A stretch of 64,000 bases of DNA from Monosporascus cannonballus (lineage: Eukaryota > Ascomycota > Sordariomycetes > Xylariales): NCBI GenBank assembly GCA_004154925.1, contig QJNS01000005.1, positions 434,001 to 498,000 of the forward strand, written 5' to 3'. The translations under genes were made by a program, and so were the position numbers. Within the stretch, counting starts at the first letter, position 1. Each line of letters opens with the position of its first letter. Of this stretch, positions 36,878 through 46,345 are shown piece after piece. Under the pieces are notes generated by a model. It was not told the origin of the DNA and did not search any database. It saw nothing but the letters and a program-made list of their open reading frames with translations.

Positions 36878-38551
36878 ATGGTCCCTGTCGTCGAAGCGCT
36901 GGCCTATCTGGCGCTTGTATGGGGGTTCGTTGTTGTGTCGGTCCAATGCATTGGAATCTATCAGATGTATGCTACACGCCTATCTACTTCTCTACTTGTT
37001 GGCGCAGTTCTTGGTCTGTAAACTGACTCTGATAGTTTCCGGTCCTTCTCCTCGACCCCCAAGGGCCCCATCTCGCCAGACTTGCACAAGGATGAGGTCC
37101 CCCATATCACCGTCATCCGCCCCGCCAAAGGGCTAGAACCCGGCCTATACGAATGCCTGGCCTCCACCTTCCACCAGCAATATCCCAGGGAAAAGCTGAC
37201 CGTCTACTTCTGCGTGTCGTCCAAGGAAGACCCGGCATACCCCACCCTGCGGAGGCTTGTCGATGACTTCCCCGGTTTTGACGCCAAGGTCTACGTCGAG
37301 GCCGAAGACCCGTTCCTGTACGGCGATGGCGGTGATGCGGACAACGTCGGCCCCAATCCCAAGATCCGAAATATGAGCAGCGCATACAGGGAAACGAAAG
37401 GAGACGTCGTATGGATCATCGACTGCAACGTATGGGTCGGCAAGGGCGTGGCCGGGCGCATGGTCGACATGCTTTATGGTTACGGTCCGGACGGCACGAA
37501 GAGGAAGCCTTTCAAGTTCGTTCATCAGCTCCCGTTGGTTGTAGATACCGTCTCTTCCATGAGCCGTACCAATTCCGAGGGGCAGTCCCTTCTGTCGGGG
37601 ATGTCTGTTACCGGCGGCTCTGACACCCAGGGGACGGTCGACGTACCTTCGTCCATCTGGTCGCGCTCTTGGGCCCACGGCGGAGGCCGTCTGGAAGAGA
37701 TGTTCATGGCCACCACCCACGCTAAGTTCTACGGTGCTATCAATACCGTTTGCATAGCACCCTGCATCGTGGGGAAGAGCAATATGTTCCGCAAGTCGCA
37801 TCTGGATCAGGTGACCGACGCCGAGCGTAACCCTCTCCTGAGCGGAAGAGCAGCTTCGCTTCCCAAGGGCATCGATCACTTCTCGTCGTTCATGTGCGAG
37901 GACCACATCATCGGGGAACTCCTCTGGCGGTCCGACTTCCCCGGATTTGCGAACCACGGTTTGGTATGGGGCGATCTAGCGGTGCAGCCGATGGCCGGCA
38001 TGTCCCTGTCTGCCTACGTAGCGCGCCGCGTGCGGTGGCTACGCGCCAGGAAGTGGACCGTCCTCCTCGCGACCCTCGTCGAACACGGCGTCGAGTCGCT
38101 GGTCTGCTGTTTCTACATCTCCTTCGGGCTTACCACCGTCCCCTGGTTTCACGAGACGTTCGGGCTCCGGCAGACATGGTCCGCCCTCTGGCTCTGTTGG
38201 CTGTGCTGCGTCACGCTCTGGATGCTGGTGGATCGTCGCGTGTTCATCAAGTTGCACACAGGGCAGAGCATCGAGGTCGACGAAGATACGCCGCCCTTCG
38301 CCCGGGGCTCGCTGCGTGGCGGCGCGGAGAAGCGTCCGTTCGGTCAGTGGTTCCTCGCGTGGCTGGGGAGGGAGTGTCTGGCCCTCCCGGTGTGGACGTG
38401 GGCCGTCCTGCTGGGCACCACGGTCAAGTGGAGAGGCAAAGAATTCCGCGTTAGGGCCGATATGAGTGTTGTTGCGATAGACGCGGATAGGAGCCAGTCT
38501 GGCCCTAAAGGAGCGGCACATACGGCGCCGTCGACCGGAAAGATAGATTAG
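36878..38551 (+). CDS. GCS1: Ceramide glucosyltransferase (GT21)
   Basis: Transfers glucose from UDP-glucose to ceramide, the first step of neutral glycosphingolipid synthesis at Golgi or ER membranes. Two exons, 36,878-36,966 and 37,036-38,551, encode 534 residues. The 69-bp intron has GTATGC, a CTGAC branch site and a TAG end, and joining restores a continuous frame. There is an N-terminal membrane anchor (about 5-29), then TVIRPAKGLEP, then the GT21 acidic motifs: D95 (KEDP), D159 in WIIDCNVW and D319 in MCEDHIIGELLW. The (R/Q)xxRW motif RRVRW lies at 360-364. C-terminal membrane segments follow at about 375-430 and 470-490. I start at the ATG at 36,878 because the frame upstream lacks an earlier ATG. 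Intact, with no sign of decay. Confidence 0.95.
36967..37035 (+). other. Intron of the ceramide glucosyltransferase gene
   Basis: 69 bp, GT at 36,967 and AG at 37,035, branch-site-like CTGAC 13 bp before the end. It removes an in-frame TAA that closes the first exon frame at 37,021. Confidence 0.85.
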
Positions 38552-39893
38552 ATGATACCCCAGCTGTATATATTTGCATTATAATGAGAGCAGTACATTC
38601 GACTGTGGTGTAACCAGTGGATACTGGTGGAGCTTGTTCGCCGTACCCCTATCATGAACTACTAGCGAGTCGTTGCCGTTAATTGGTTGTCAACGCTCGG
38701 AGCCAGTAACTACTAGCCTCTCACCTCACCTAATGAATAGACCCAGCAATAAATACGGATTTCCACCAAAACGCATGACATGTTAAAACTAATGATAAAC
38801 TAATACATACTACAGAGTTGAAGCTGTATTAGGTCAAAGACATTAATTCACTATGTTAGGCCTTATCCAATTATAGTGATTAATACTAAAGGAATAGCTA
38901 ACATAATTTTGAATTAACCAAAGGCAGTTTAAAGATAAGACGGGTTGGAAAAGGTGTTACGACCGGCGCATGTAGGATCTGGTAGCCTAAGGGGTTAATG
39001 TCTAGGCCCACGCCCCGAGATAATCCAGGGCTGCATTTGCTCCATTATCTGATAGATGAGATGATTGATGCTGGGAGGTTCGACGAGGACCCTTGCCTGA
39101 GCATGCTGATATATGAAGATGGTCAACTAGAAGACATACAGAGACATCCGAGATAGGTGGGCACGATAATGCCTGGAGGAATTCTTCACTCTTAGTGTCC
39201 TCTTTCTGGGCTCTGCCGCCGGGCTTTGAGCTATCTCTGCCATTGTCCACCGCCCTCAAGACTTATTGCCTTGGGGAAGCGGCAAGGTTAGACTGCTGCA
39301 TGTGTAGCCTCCAGTGGTGTGATGAGAAATGCGGCTATTGCATCGCAGTGCTCATCGCATTCTGTCAGTTAGGCCAAACCTGCGATCCATCACCTAATGC
39401 TAGGTACTCATAAATACCTTCTTGAGCAATTTCTTGGCGTGTGCCACAAAACTTTACATTGGCTACATTGTGCGCCACCGTCGCCGTTAACTGGACGCCA
39501 GTACCCTGATATGCAAAATCGCATTGATTGCGGGCCTCAGTCACGCCCCGAAAACATAGCCGCGTTAGCACCAGTACGTTAGAGAATGCAGCCGACGTAC
39601 CGTCATGTCAGCTGTGGCACTTTTGTCCACGTGGGAGCATCACGTTCTTTCGCGGATGGCCTAGAATCTATTACATCACTCGCCTATGGAAAATGGCAGA
39701 ATGCGCAGGATATGCATGTTGTCGGCTCTGGAATCAGCCGCAGCTGAACGAGTCGGCCAGCACAGTCTGCTTCAAAATCGTGGTCGCGCCCAGAAATATC
39801 AGCCTGCGTCAGATTAGTGCTAATCGGACAGATATCATATTGCAGACTCGGTTGCGCGAGCGACAGAGAGTATGAGAGATCAGGAGCGACAAC
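38552..39893. other. Intergenic region upstream of the HET gene
   Basis: 1.3 kb without a supported gene. A locally AT-rich patch lies at 38,760-38,930. Small open frames on both strands (39,002-39,259 minus; 39,528-39,875 plus) show no family resemblance. Confidence 0.45.
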
Positions 39894-41894
39894 ATGGCTG
39901 CAACCTCGCACTCAACCTACCCGAGCCAGCTCTCAATCTACCCGAGCCAGCTGCCGGCAGGATACATTCGCCTTCTCACCATCCTTCCTCGTGCGGCTAG
40001 CAACAGCCCGTATTTGAACCTGGAATTGAGGATTGTGGCTCTGTCGCCAGAGGCTGGACGCCGACCCAGCTATTTGGCCCTCTCCTATGTCTGGGGTCCA
40101 CCAGATCAGGAAAAGAAGCTAGTGTACGTTAATGGCTGTCCGTTCGCCGTCGGGAGGAACCTGGAGAGCGCTCTCCTCCATCTACAAGATAAGATTCTTC
40201 TGCCGATATGGATCGACGCGATATGTATCAACCAGGTCGACGACAGTGAGAAAAGTGCGCAGGTGGCTCAGATGGGAACAGTCTACAGCTCGGCACAAGA
40301 GACCATCATATGGCTTCAAGAGGGCACTCCGGAGACGGACAACCTTTTCTCGCAGATGGAGGACGTGGGCACCCAGGCGATCCATGCTGGGATATGGAAT
40401 CTGGAGCCCAACGACATGAAGATCTGGCCTAACGTTGACTTTCAAAAATCTCATATCAGGAATGCACTTCAACGCCTCATGGACACGATCAGAAAAGGTC
40501 GGCAGTTTCCCATGACTGCCCTAGTGGACTTCTCTTATCGACCGTGGTTCCGAAGAGCGTGGATCGTCCAGGAGCTGTCTCGCCCCACCCAGTACAGATT
40601 CATGTGTGGACACAGGGCCGTTTCCGGGGACGTCTTTATCGCGGCCTTTTTCTTCTGCGTGCTCTGGTTCGCCAACGAGCTGGCGCCCTTGGCCACCTCG
40701 GGGGTCTCCAAGCTCATTGGCGCTGGCAAGGCCCTATGGAGGAACCCTCCGATGATAGGCGGTGCGTTTCAGAGAATCATCAACGAGCAGCAGTTCATGA
40801 TCAGCCCTCGTGCTGCGACCACCCTTGGGACTCGCAGAAAGGTCCGGTACGGGGCCGGGTTGACGTTGATGCAGGCGCTGGTGAATGCATTCACCTTGAC
40901 GTCGGATGGGCCGCTCGAAGCTTCGGTGCCCAAGGACAAGGTGTATGCTTTCCTCGGCGTTGCCAGAGACAGTCAAGAGCTCGGAATCCAGCCAGACTAC
41001 AGTGATCATGTCACTTATCAGCACGTCTATACCCAAGTAGCAGGTGCACTTATTCGGGCAGGTCGTTTGGACATCCTTGGACTTTGCAGAGTCGGCTATT
41101 TAAGGACCGAACCTTACTCTAAAGTCGCCCGGGACCCCGCACTGCCGTCTTGGGTGCCAGACTGGAACAGACCAATCGTAACGGCCTGGAGCCAGTGTTT
41201 TGAAGATGGGATTTATCACGCTTCAAGAAACATGCCACGTATCAATGCAGCTCCGACTGTATTGATTACGCCGCCCCTAGCAGCGACTCTCAGACTCAAG
41301 GCAATGTTCCTCGGAACAGTGTCCCAGCTTGGATCCGCGTGGACACCACAGTGGGAGAAGGAATTCGACTACGCCGCGGCACAGTTGTTGTTCCAGGAAG
41401 TAGAGCAGTTCCTCTCACAGAGCGTCAGTATCAGGGTCTACACAGACCAGCAGCGCAGCGAGGGGCCGTGGCGGATCCCCATCGGCGACAAGGAGGTCAA
41501 CCCGCTCGGCATAACCGCCCGAGCAACCACCCGGTCGTACAATGAGTACTTGGAGCTGAAGCATTTCATGGCGTCTTTGCAGCAGCAGGGGAAGGGGCAA
41601 GTAATAACATTCCTGACAAGCATACGCGGTCTCTGGGCCTCGTATATGAGCAATATGAAGGACATGTGGGATGCGCGGCCGTGCGTGACCGGTTACGGCC
41701 ATGTTGGATTGTGTCCGCTGGAGACCCGTGTACACGATGAGATATGGTTACCCGTTGGGGCGCACGTGCCATACATATTTCGCAAGACGAGCACGAGTGA
41801 TTGGCGTCTTGTTGGGGAGGCATTCCTGTACGGTGTAATGGATGGGGAGCTCAGTTGTATTGAGCAGGACCTCTATGAACTGAATGTCGTATGA
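39894..41894 (+). CDS. HET-domain (heterokaryon incompatibility) protein
   Basis: 666 residues, single exon, intact. HET domains trigger cell death when genetically different fungal cells fuse, and they act in the cytoplasm. The HET core covers about residues 58-230: YLALSYVWG (60-68), LPIWIDAICINQVDDSEKS (103-121), QMGTVYSSAQETIIWL (126-141), and PWFRRAWIVQELSRPTQ with the MCG motif near 205-230. The C-terminal part (about 330-666) is family-specific without repeats. A short N-terminal duplication (YPSQLSIYPSQLP, residues 9-21) is visible at the DNA level. The start codon at 39,894 is the first ATG in frame. An NLR-like and second HET remnant lies just downstream on the opposite strand, so this is a nonself-recognition neighbourhood. 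Confidence 0.93.
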   Translation: MAATSHSTYPSQLSIYPSQLPAGYIRLLTILPRAASNSPYLNLELRIVALSPEAGRRPSYLALSYVWGPPDQEKKLVYVNGCPFAVGRNLESALLHLQDKILLPIWIDAICINQVDDSEKSAQVAQMGTVYSSAQETIIWLQEGTPETDNLFSQMEDVGTQAIHAGIWNLEPNDMKIWPNVDFQKSHIRNALQRLMDTIRKGRQFPMTALVDFSYRPWFRRAWIVQELSRPTQYRFMCGHRAVSGDVFIAAFFFCVLWFANELAPLATSGVSKLIGAGKALWRNPPMIGGAFQRIINEQQFMISPRAATTLGTRRKVRYGAGLTLMQALVNAFTLTSDGPLEASVPKDKVYAFLGVARDSQELGIQPDYSDHVTYQHVYTQVAGALIRAGRLDILGLCRVGYLRTEPYSKVARDPALPSWVPDWNRPIVTAWSQCFEDGIYHASRNMPRINAAPTVLITPPLAATLRLKAMFLGTVSQLGSAWTPQWEKEFDYAAAQLLFQEVEQFLSQSVSIRVYTDQQRSEGPWRIPIGDKEVNPLGITARATTRSYNEYLELKHFMASLQQQGKGQVITFLTSIRGLWASYMSNMKDMWDARPCVTGYGHVGLCPLETRVHDEIWLPVGAHVPYIFRKTSTSDWRLVGEAFLYGVMDGELSCIEQDLYELNVV

Positions 41895-42360
41895 GGGAGG
41901 CTTTAGCTATGCAGTCTCCTGAAAGACCTGAAAGGAACTTTGCCTTTCTCGATTCGAAGTGGATCTCTTTTTATACAGAGGAGCGATATTGTGGTGCCTC
42001 GTTGAGCTGAGCTTCCAATAAATGTCGAAGATGACGAGTCGTATTGTTCCCACCAGCACATGGATCGCGGTCGAAAAGGAAAGATGATAGCACACGCCCT
42101 TATGCTTGGACACAGGCCGGGTGGCCGTAACGGGCGGTTTTGCAGCCCAATCGGAAGCATACAGACTCCCCGGGACCCCCCCCCCCGGGCACTCCCCTTT
42201 GTAATGCTGGAATATCGCAGCTTCCATCCTGAGGAGTGCAGAACAAATCGATCCAGACGTATCCGATGTTGAGTCGATCTAGTTGGTAGGGCAAGTCTCG
42301 AACATCCCAATGACCGTTTTGCGGGACCCGCCAGGGTATACCTGGGATGTCCAACTCTGA
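41895..42360 (-). pseudogene. HET-domain fragment (second HET gene remnant)
   Basis: The minus-strand frame at 42,100-42,354 reads PWRVPQNGHWDVRDLPYQLD and then RLNIGYVWIDLFCTPQDGS. This is the HET signature that usually leads to a cysteine or threonine, IPQD and the next helix. The expected continuation, EAAIFQH, appears in a different frame (about 42,205-42,228), so a frameshift or small deletion lies between. Downstream homology is lost near an 11-bp C run (42,176-42,186). No start codon or N-terminal part precedes it; the fragment abuts the hydrolase-like remnant at about 42,360. It is not related at close range to the intact HET gene 0.2 kb away. Confidence 0.7.
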
Positions 42361-42867
42361 CCGGGTCCGTCCCTGACCCCAGGTATGACTAGTGCAGACA
42401 TTGTCGGAACAAGTCTTGCCTTGGGCAGAACCGCTGGCAGCATGTCAGCGTCTTTCAGCCAGTGAACGGGCGGGCGTTTTCCGGTCTTGTCTTGCCAGGT
42501 CCATGGCCAATCCACGTTGGTGCCGAGGCCGTTAACGGCAACAATACTGACGATATGTAAGAGTAGGGCTAAGTTTATGGAGAGGGGCAGACGTACTCGA
42601 TCTCGGCACTGCCGGCGGAGGCATCTGCTGGGCTAGGGTAGAGACCTTCGAGGTGTTGTCGGCTGCGGGACTCCTGCATCTAGGTCAATACGGATATTAC
42701 TCTGTTGGTTCGGCAAGTTTACCAGGTTCTTGTCAGCAAGAGACGGCGATTGTAGGATCTGTCGGCTGCGGGGTACGGCGCACCTTTCGCCGTTTGTGGC
42801 TGTTCTTCTGGCCCCATGCGTAGGTGGCGAATGCGAGGAGAGCGGCGATTAGGGGGATGAATCTCAT
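42279..42867 (-). pseudogene. N-terminal part of an NLR-type protein (alpha/beta-hydrolase-like domain), truncated
   Basis: Three exons can be modelled (42,745-42,867, 42,597-42,672 and 42,279-42,546) with introns 42,673-42,744 and 42,547-42,596; the second intron has a good GTACGT..CAG. Joined in frame they encode a hydrophobic N-terminus (MRFIPLIAALLAFATYAWG), a basic linker, then DIVAVNGLGTNVDWPWTWQD and WLKDADMLPAVLPKARL. This pattern opens the hydrolase-like N-terminal domains of many fungal NLR (NACHT/NB-ARC) proteins, with the GxG turn. Similarity stops after PKARL. The rest of the last exon overlaps the HET fragment in another frame, so the nucleotide-binding and repeat parts are missing. 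Best read as a deletion-fused remnant; a short working protein is less likely. Confidence 0.6.
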
Positions 42868-43400
42868 GGCGAGATATGGCCGTCGCTGCCGCCGCCACAA
42901 AACGCACGCAAGTTCGAGCACTCGGACGTTGGGGACTGGTGGGAGCCTCTGGGAACGCGCGACAGGTATCGTGAGGGGAACGCGACGGGGGCCGGAGACG
43001 CGGACCGTGGGTGACCGTCAATTATTGTACCGAAGCTACGGGCTGTCTCAGAACCATGACTGGCCGACGAAGAGTAAGTCGGCATGCTGTGTCCTGGGCT
43101 ACATAGGCAATTCACAGCCAGGTGCCTAGGACTGCGACTCCAACGCGCACACACTAGACTGCCTAAAGTCACCGATTGCAGTTTTGGACGATTATCCCTG
43201 TGTGGTCAATCCCAGCCCTCCCCTTCGGCATCGACACCCTCGGACCGCACCGAGCAGTTGCTGTCACTTCGTGCCAGCATTCTACATGGCTCTCCAGACC
43301 CCGCCACACTGTCCCGTAGGCCAGCATCCTAACTGTGCTCCGAAGTGCCTCCAGACTTCTAACACGCGAACGGCAGTTCCCAACCGAAGTGCTGGGAAAT
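42868..43400. other. Gene-free stretch
   Basis: No supported gene. Overlapping open frames on both strands have low-complexity Arg/Pro/Ser content typical of non-coding GC-rich DNA. Confidence 0.45.
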
Positions 43401-44150
43401 GGGAATGATGATACAGACCCCTTGCAGCCTCCTATCACTGCTGCGAGCTTGTGGGGAAGAAAGAAGCGCCGCATCGTCGCTAATACTGTTAACTGCGTGG
43501 AGGACTTCCTTCACACGGAACTATCCCTGCGACACCTAGGCGAGATGCTCCCGCATCTATGGTTTGCCGGCTCAAAGCATCCCGCGACGCAGCTGCATTT
43601 CCAGGTCGCTATGGCCGAGAGGTTGTCGTCGCCGACCGCATGGACCTGCACCTCCTCTGGGACAATAAGGGGAGGATCTTCGTTAACCCCATTCCGAGGT
43701 TCCATGGCGGTGCAACCTGAACTGTCCTGATAACTGCGATTGTGCAAATGGCGGAGCTGCTACAAGCGGCGCCAGCGCCGGTGGAAGGAGTTAGTCAGGG
43801 ATCGAGAGGCACGACCCGAGAAAAATCCACCCACGTTTCCTGCACGCCGAACCCCGCCTATCTCGCATCTCCCTCCCCTCGACCATACCTGCGCGGCTGG
43901 TGTAGCCACGGCAGCCTCTTCCGTGACAAACCTTGCCTGGATTACCACCGCCACCGTCTTCATCACCTTGGTGCTGACGACAATGCAAGTTGGCATCGCC
44001 ACGGAGAGGCTCCGGGCAACGCCGACTTCCAGCGGGCGTCGTACGGCTCACCTTTTTTGCCATCCTCGGGCCTATGTGCACATTCGGCCTGATGGTGCTG
44101 GGCTCGCTGTTTCATCTCGTCGAGGATCTGCTCGTGGCTGCTCTTAGTTG
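43401..44150 (+). pseudogene. Frameshifted relic of a fungal membrane-protein family
   Basis: Two parts belong together. The first (about 43,435-43,700) reads NTVNCVEDFLHTELSLRHLG and PHLWFAGSKHPATQLHFQV. After a frameshift near 43,605 it continues as REVVVADRMDLHLLW and GRIFVNPIPRF. The second (about 43,920-44,150) reads AWITTATVFITLVLTTMQVG, then after two frame changes DFQRASYG and FFAILGPMCTFGLMVLGSLF, ending at a stop near 44,150. Ascomycete genomes have a large uncharacterised family with an HTELS..HLW..G..PLH..LHL.W..RIF.KP.P pattern and C-terminal membrane segments, and I infer membership from memory of that pattern. The middle of the protein is missing. Function unknown even in intact members. 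Confidence 0.6.
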
Positions 44151-46345
44151 AGACGGTGCAACCGCCGGGCGTTCAGCACGTCGCTGTGTAGGGTCAAATC
44201 CGCGAGCCGCGGTTTAGGCCACCTCTCTGGCGTCGCGCACAAACTGTTCCGTAAGCGGCTCTGTCCCGAAAGTGGGAGTTACAGTCTCCTTCACACTTCA
44301 TTTTAAATTTTCAAAGGGTTGTTTTAGCGCCCAGGTTAGGAGGGCGTGTTGGTGTAAAATCGATGAGAATTCAGGCTAAATTTCATGAACGGTAACGTTA
44401 GGGGCAGGAAGGATGTCCTGCTCACTAGAAGTCACGGTTTGGGTGCCTAGTAATTAAGAGGGAGTAGGTACATATGTACTCCTGGGCCACTTGTTTCTCC
44501 TTTCATAGTGTTCTTGGGGGCCAACGAGAATCATGATGTCCGTCACAGGAAGGACTTTCTCATTCCCTTCGCATCCTCTTGACGACTGCGACTAGGATTA
44601 CTGGCAAAATGGGGATCTGAACAAAATCGAAGCAAATGGATAAGAGAGGACGGCACGGTATAAGGAGGGCAGCTTCGAAGGGGCAAATCAAAAAGGGGTA
44701 GGTGTATGGGGGCTGTAAAAAGACAAAAAACATACAACACCGGGTATTCAATGTTCCCCACCGACCGAACTATTAGGTACTCCGAAGCGGGTTTCATTTC
44801 GGAACTCAGAAGTATGGCTTCACAAGTTCCCTGGCCATGTTCCGGGGCCAGGCACTTCACTGTGAAAGGAGATGACAAGTTGCAAGGACTACATATTGCC
44901 ATCATGAGCACAAGCTCTGGAGTACATGGCTTTGCGACTATTACGGCTGTCCGTTGGACGGGCACATGAAGGCAGCCGTCCGAGGAACGAGCGGTGCCGG
45001 ACTAGACGACTTGCGCCGTGCCCGTATCCTCTGCTGGGGCTATAATGCGGACACGCATGTTAGTTCTCGTGTGAGCTGCCACTATCTATACGGCCCATGC
45101 GCGGACTCACATACAGCCTCACTTTCGTAGCATAGTAGCCTCTCAAACATAGGCGTAAGGGGTCGACTGTATTCCATCCTTAGGGAAATCAAACGATCAA
45201 GTGCTTGATGTGCCTATCTACTATTAGTTCCCTATGAGCCTGACACTCGGAATTGTCTGACAGCTACTCTGTCTTTTGATATTCTGCGACCGGTCTTTCG
45301 CTGCCTCGGATTTAGTCGTGGCAGCTTGCACCATCGATATGTTTCGACTTGGGACCGCGCGAACGCCATGGAACTTCCTGATTCAACTTGTAAATCGTTC
45401 CCGTCTCCAACTTCGCCCTCAACGGCTTTCCGAGCCTGCTCTCTTTCAGTCGCATGCTGCACCGAGAACTCGTATCTTTCGTAAGAATTCCCGGGTCTTG
45501 TGAGATCTCAACACTTTTAACCCAGAAGCTCCTGCCATGCATTGTCGTGATCTGGCTTTAGGCGCTCGATAGACCTGGTATACCGGTGCAACCACCAGTA
45601 CTCAAAGTTGACGTAGTCGATCTGTGTCGTGATCTTGTCTTACTGCTTGGTCTTCGTTCAGCTGGAACGGTCGAGCGAAATCGTGCTGGAGCTTGGGTCC
45701 GCGCCGCGATGCTAGCGTCCGTGCGTACTGTCCAGGTTAAAGGATATGAGCAAGGTGTTAAGTCCTTGGTTCAAGCCTTGTTAAATCCTGCGGTTATTGG
45801 TACTATCTACAGATGTATTATTCCTTAAGTCGTCTAACACAGGTGGTACTTTATCTAGTCCGAGGAATCACCTCGAGGCAATGCTTTTAAAATAGACCCC
45901 TGGATCAGCATGGTTCCCGAATCTGGTCCTCAATCCACTGCTGGTTGCTACGTGATTGACAATTCGCTTCTTCTGCAAGCCATCCACGTTCTGATTCTGC
46001 GTCTTGCTCTGCATGTTTACTCGCCAACTTGCTGAGAAAGTATCCCCCCCCGTCCCCCCTTCCCCTTTGCCCCGTTTTAGCTGGTCGATAACAGGAGCGA
46101 AGCTAGGTTCCGTGCTAGATAAGTATCGAGAAGTCAGGAAGCGGTTTGCAACAAAGACGTGTGAGACGCTCCCCGGCTGGTATTTCTGCTCCCCTTCTGG
46201 TTGCTCCCGGCTTTGTGCTTTTTGCCTAACCTTGATATTGCTGACCACTCGATAGGATATGATAATTCAGTACCTCCTTGCTCCGAAATCGCTGAATTTC
46301 TCTATGACCCTATCCTTGCGAACACAGTACGTGGCGCTCTCAACT
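44151..46345. other. 2.2-kb stretch without a supported gene
   Basis: Small overlapping open frames only, for example 44,543-44,965 (minus) and 45,586-45,828 (plus). None shows a domain, signal peptide or plausible splice partners. A C-run (about 46,045-46,060) lies just before the end of the ankyrin-WD40 gene. Confidence 0.45.

Noticed and set aside
41907..42310. ORFs of 106 and 135 codons on the minus strand as genes
   Set aside because: Only the short HET-like parts show similarity; the remainder is unrelated to HET sequence and lacks a sensible start.
44543..45828. Several 75-140-codon ORFs between the membrane relic and the ankyrin-WD40 gene
   Set aside because: No domain, no plausible splice partners and overlapping frames on both strands.
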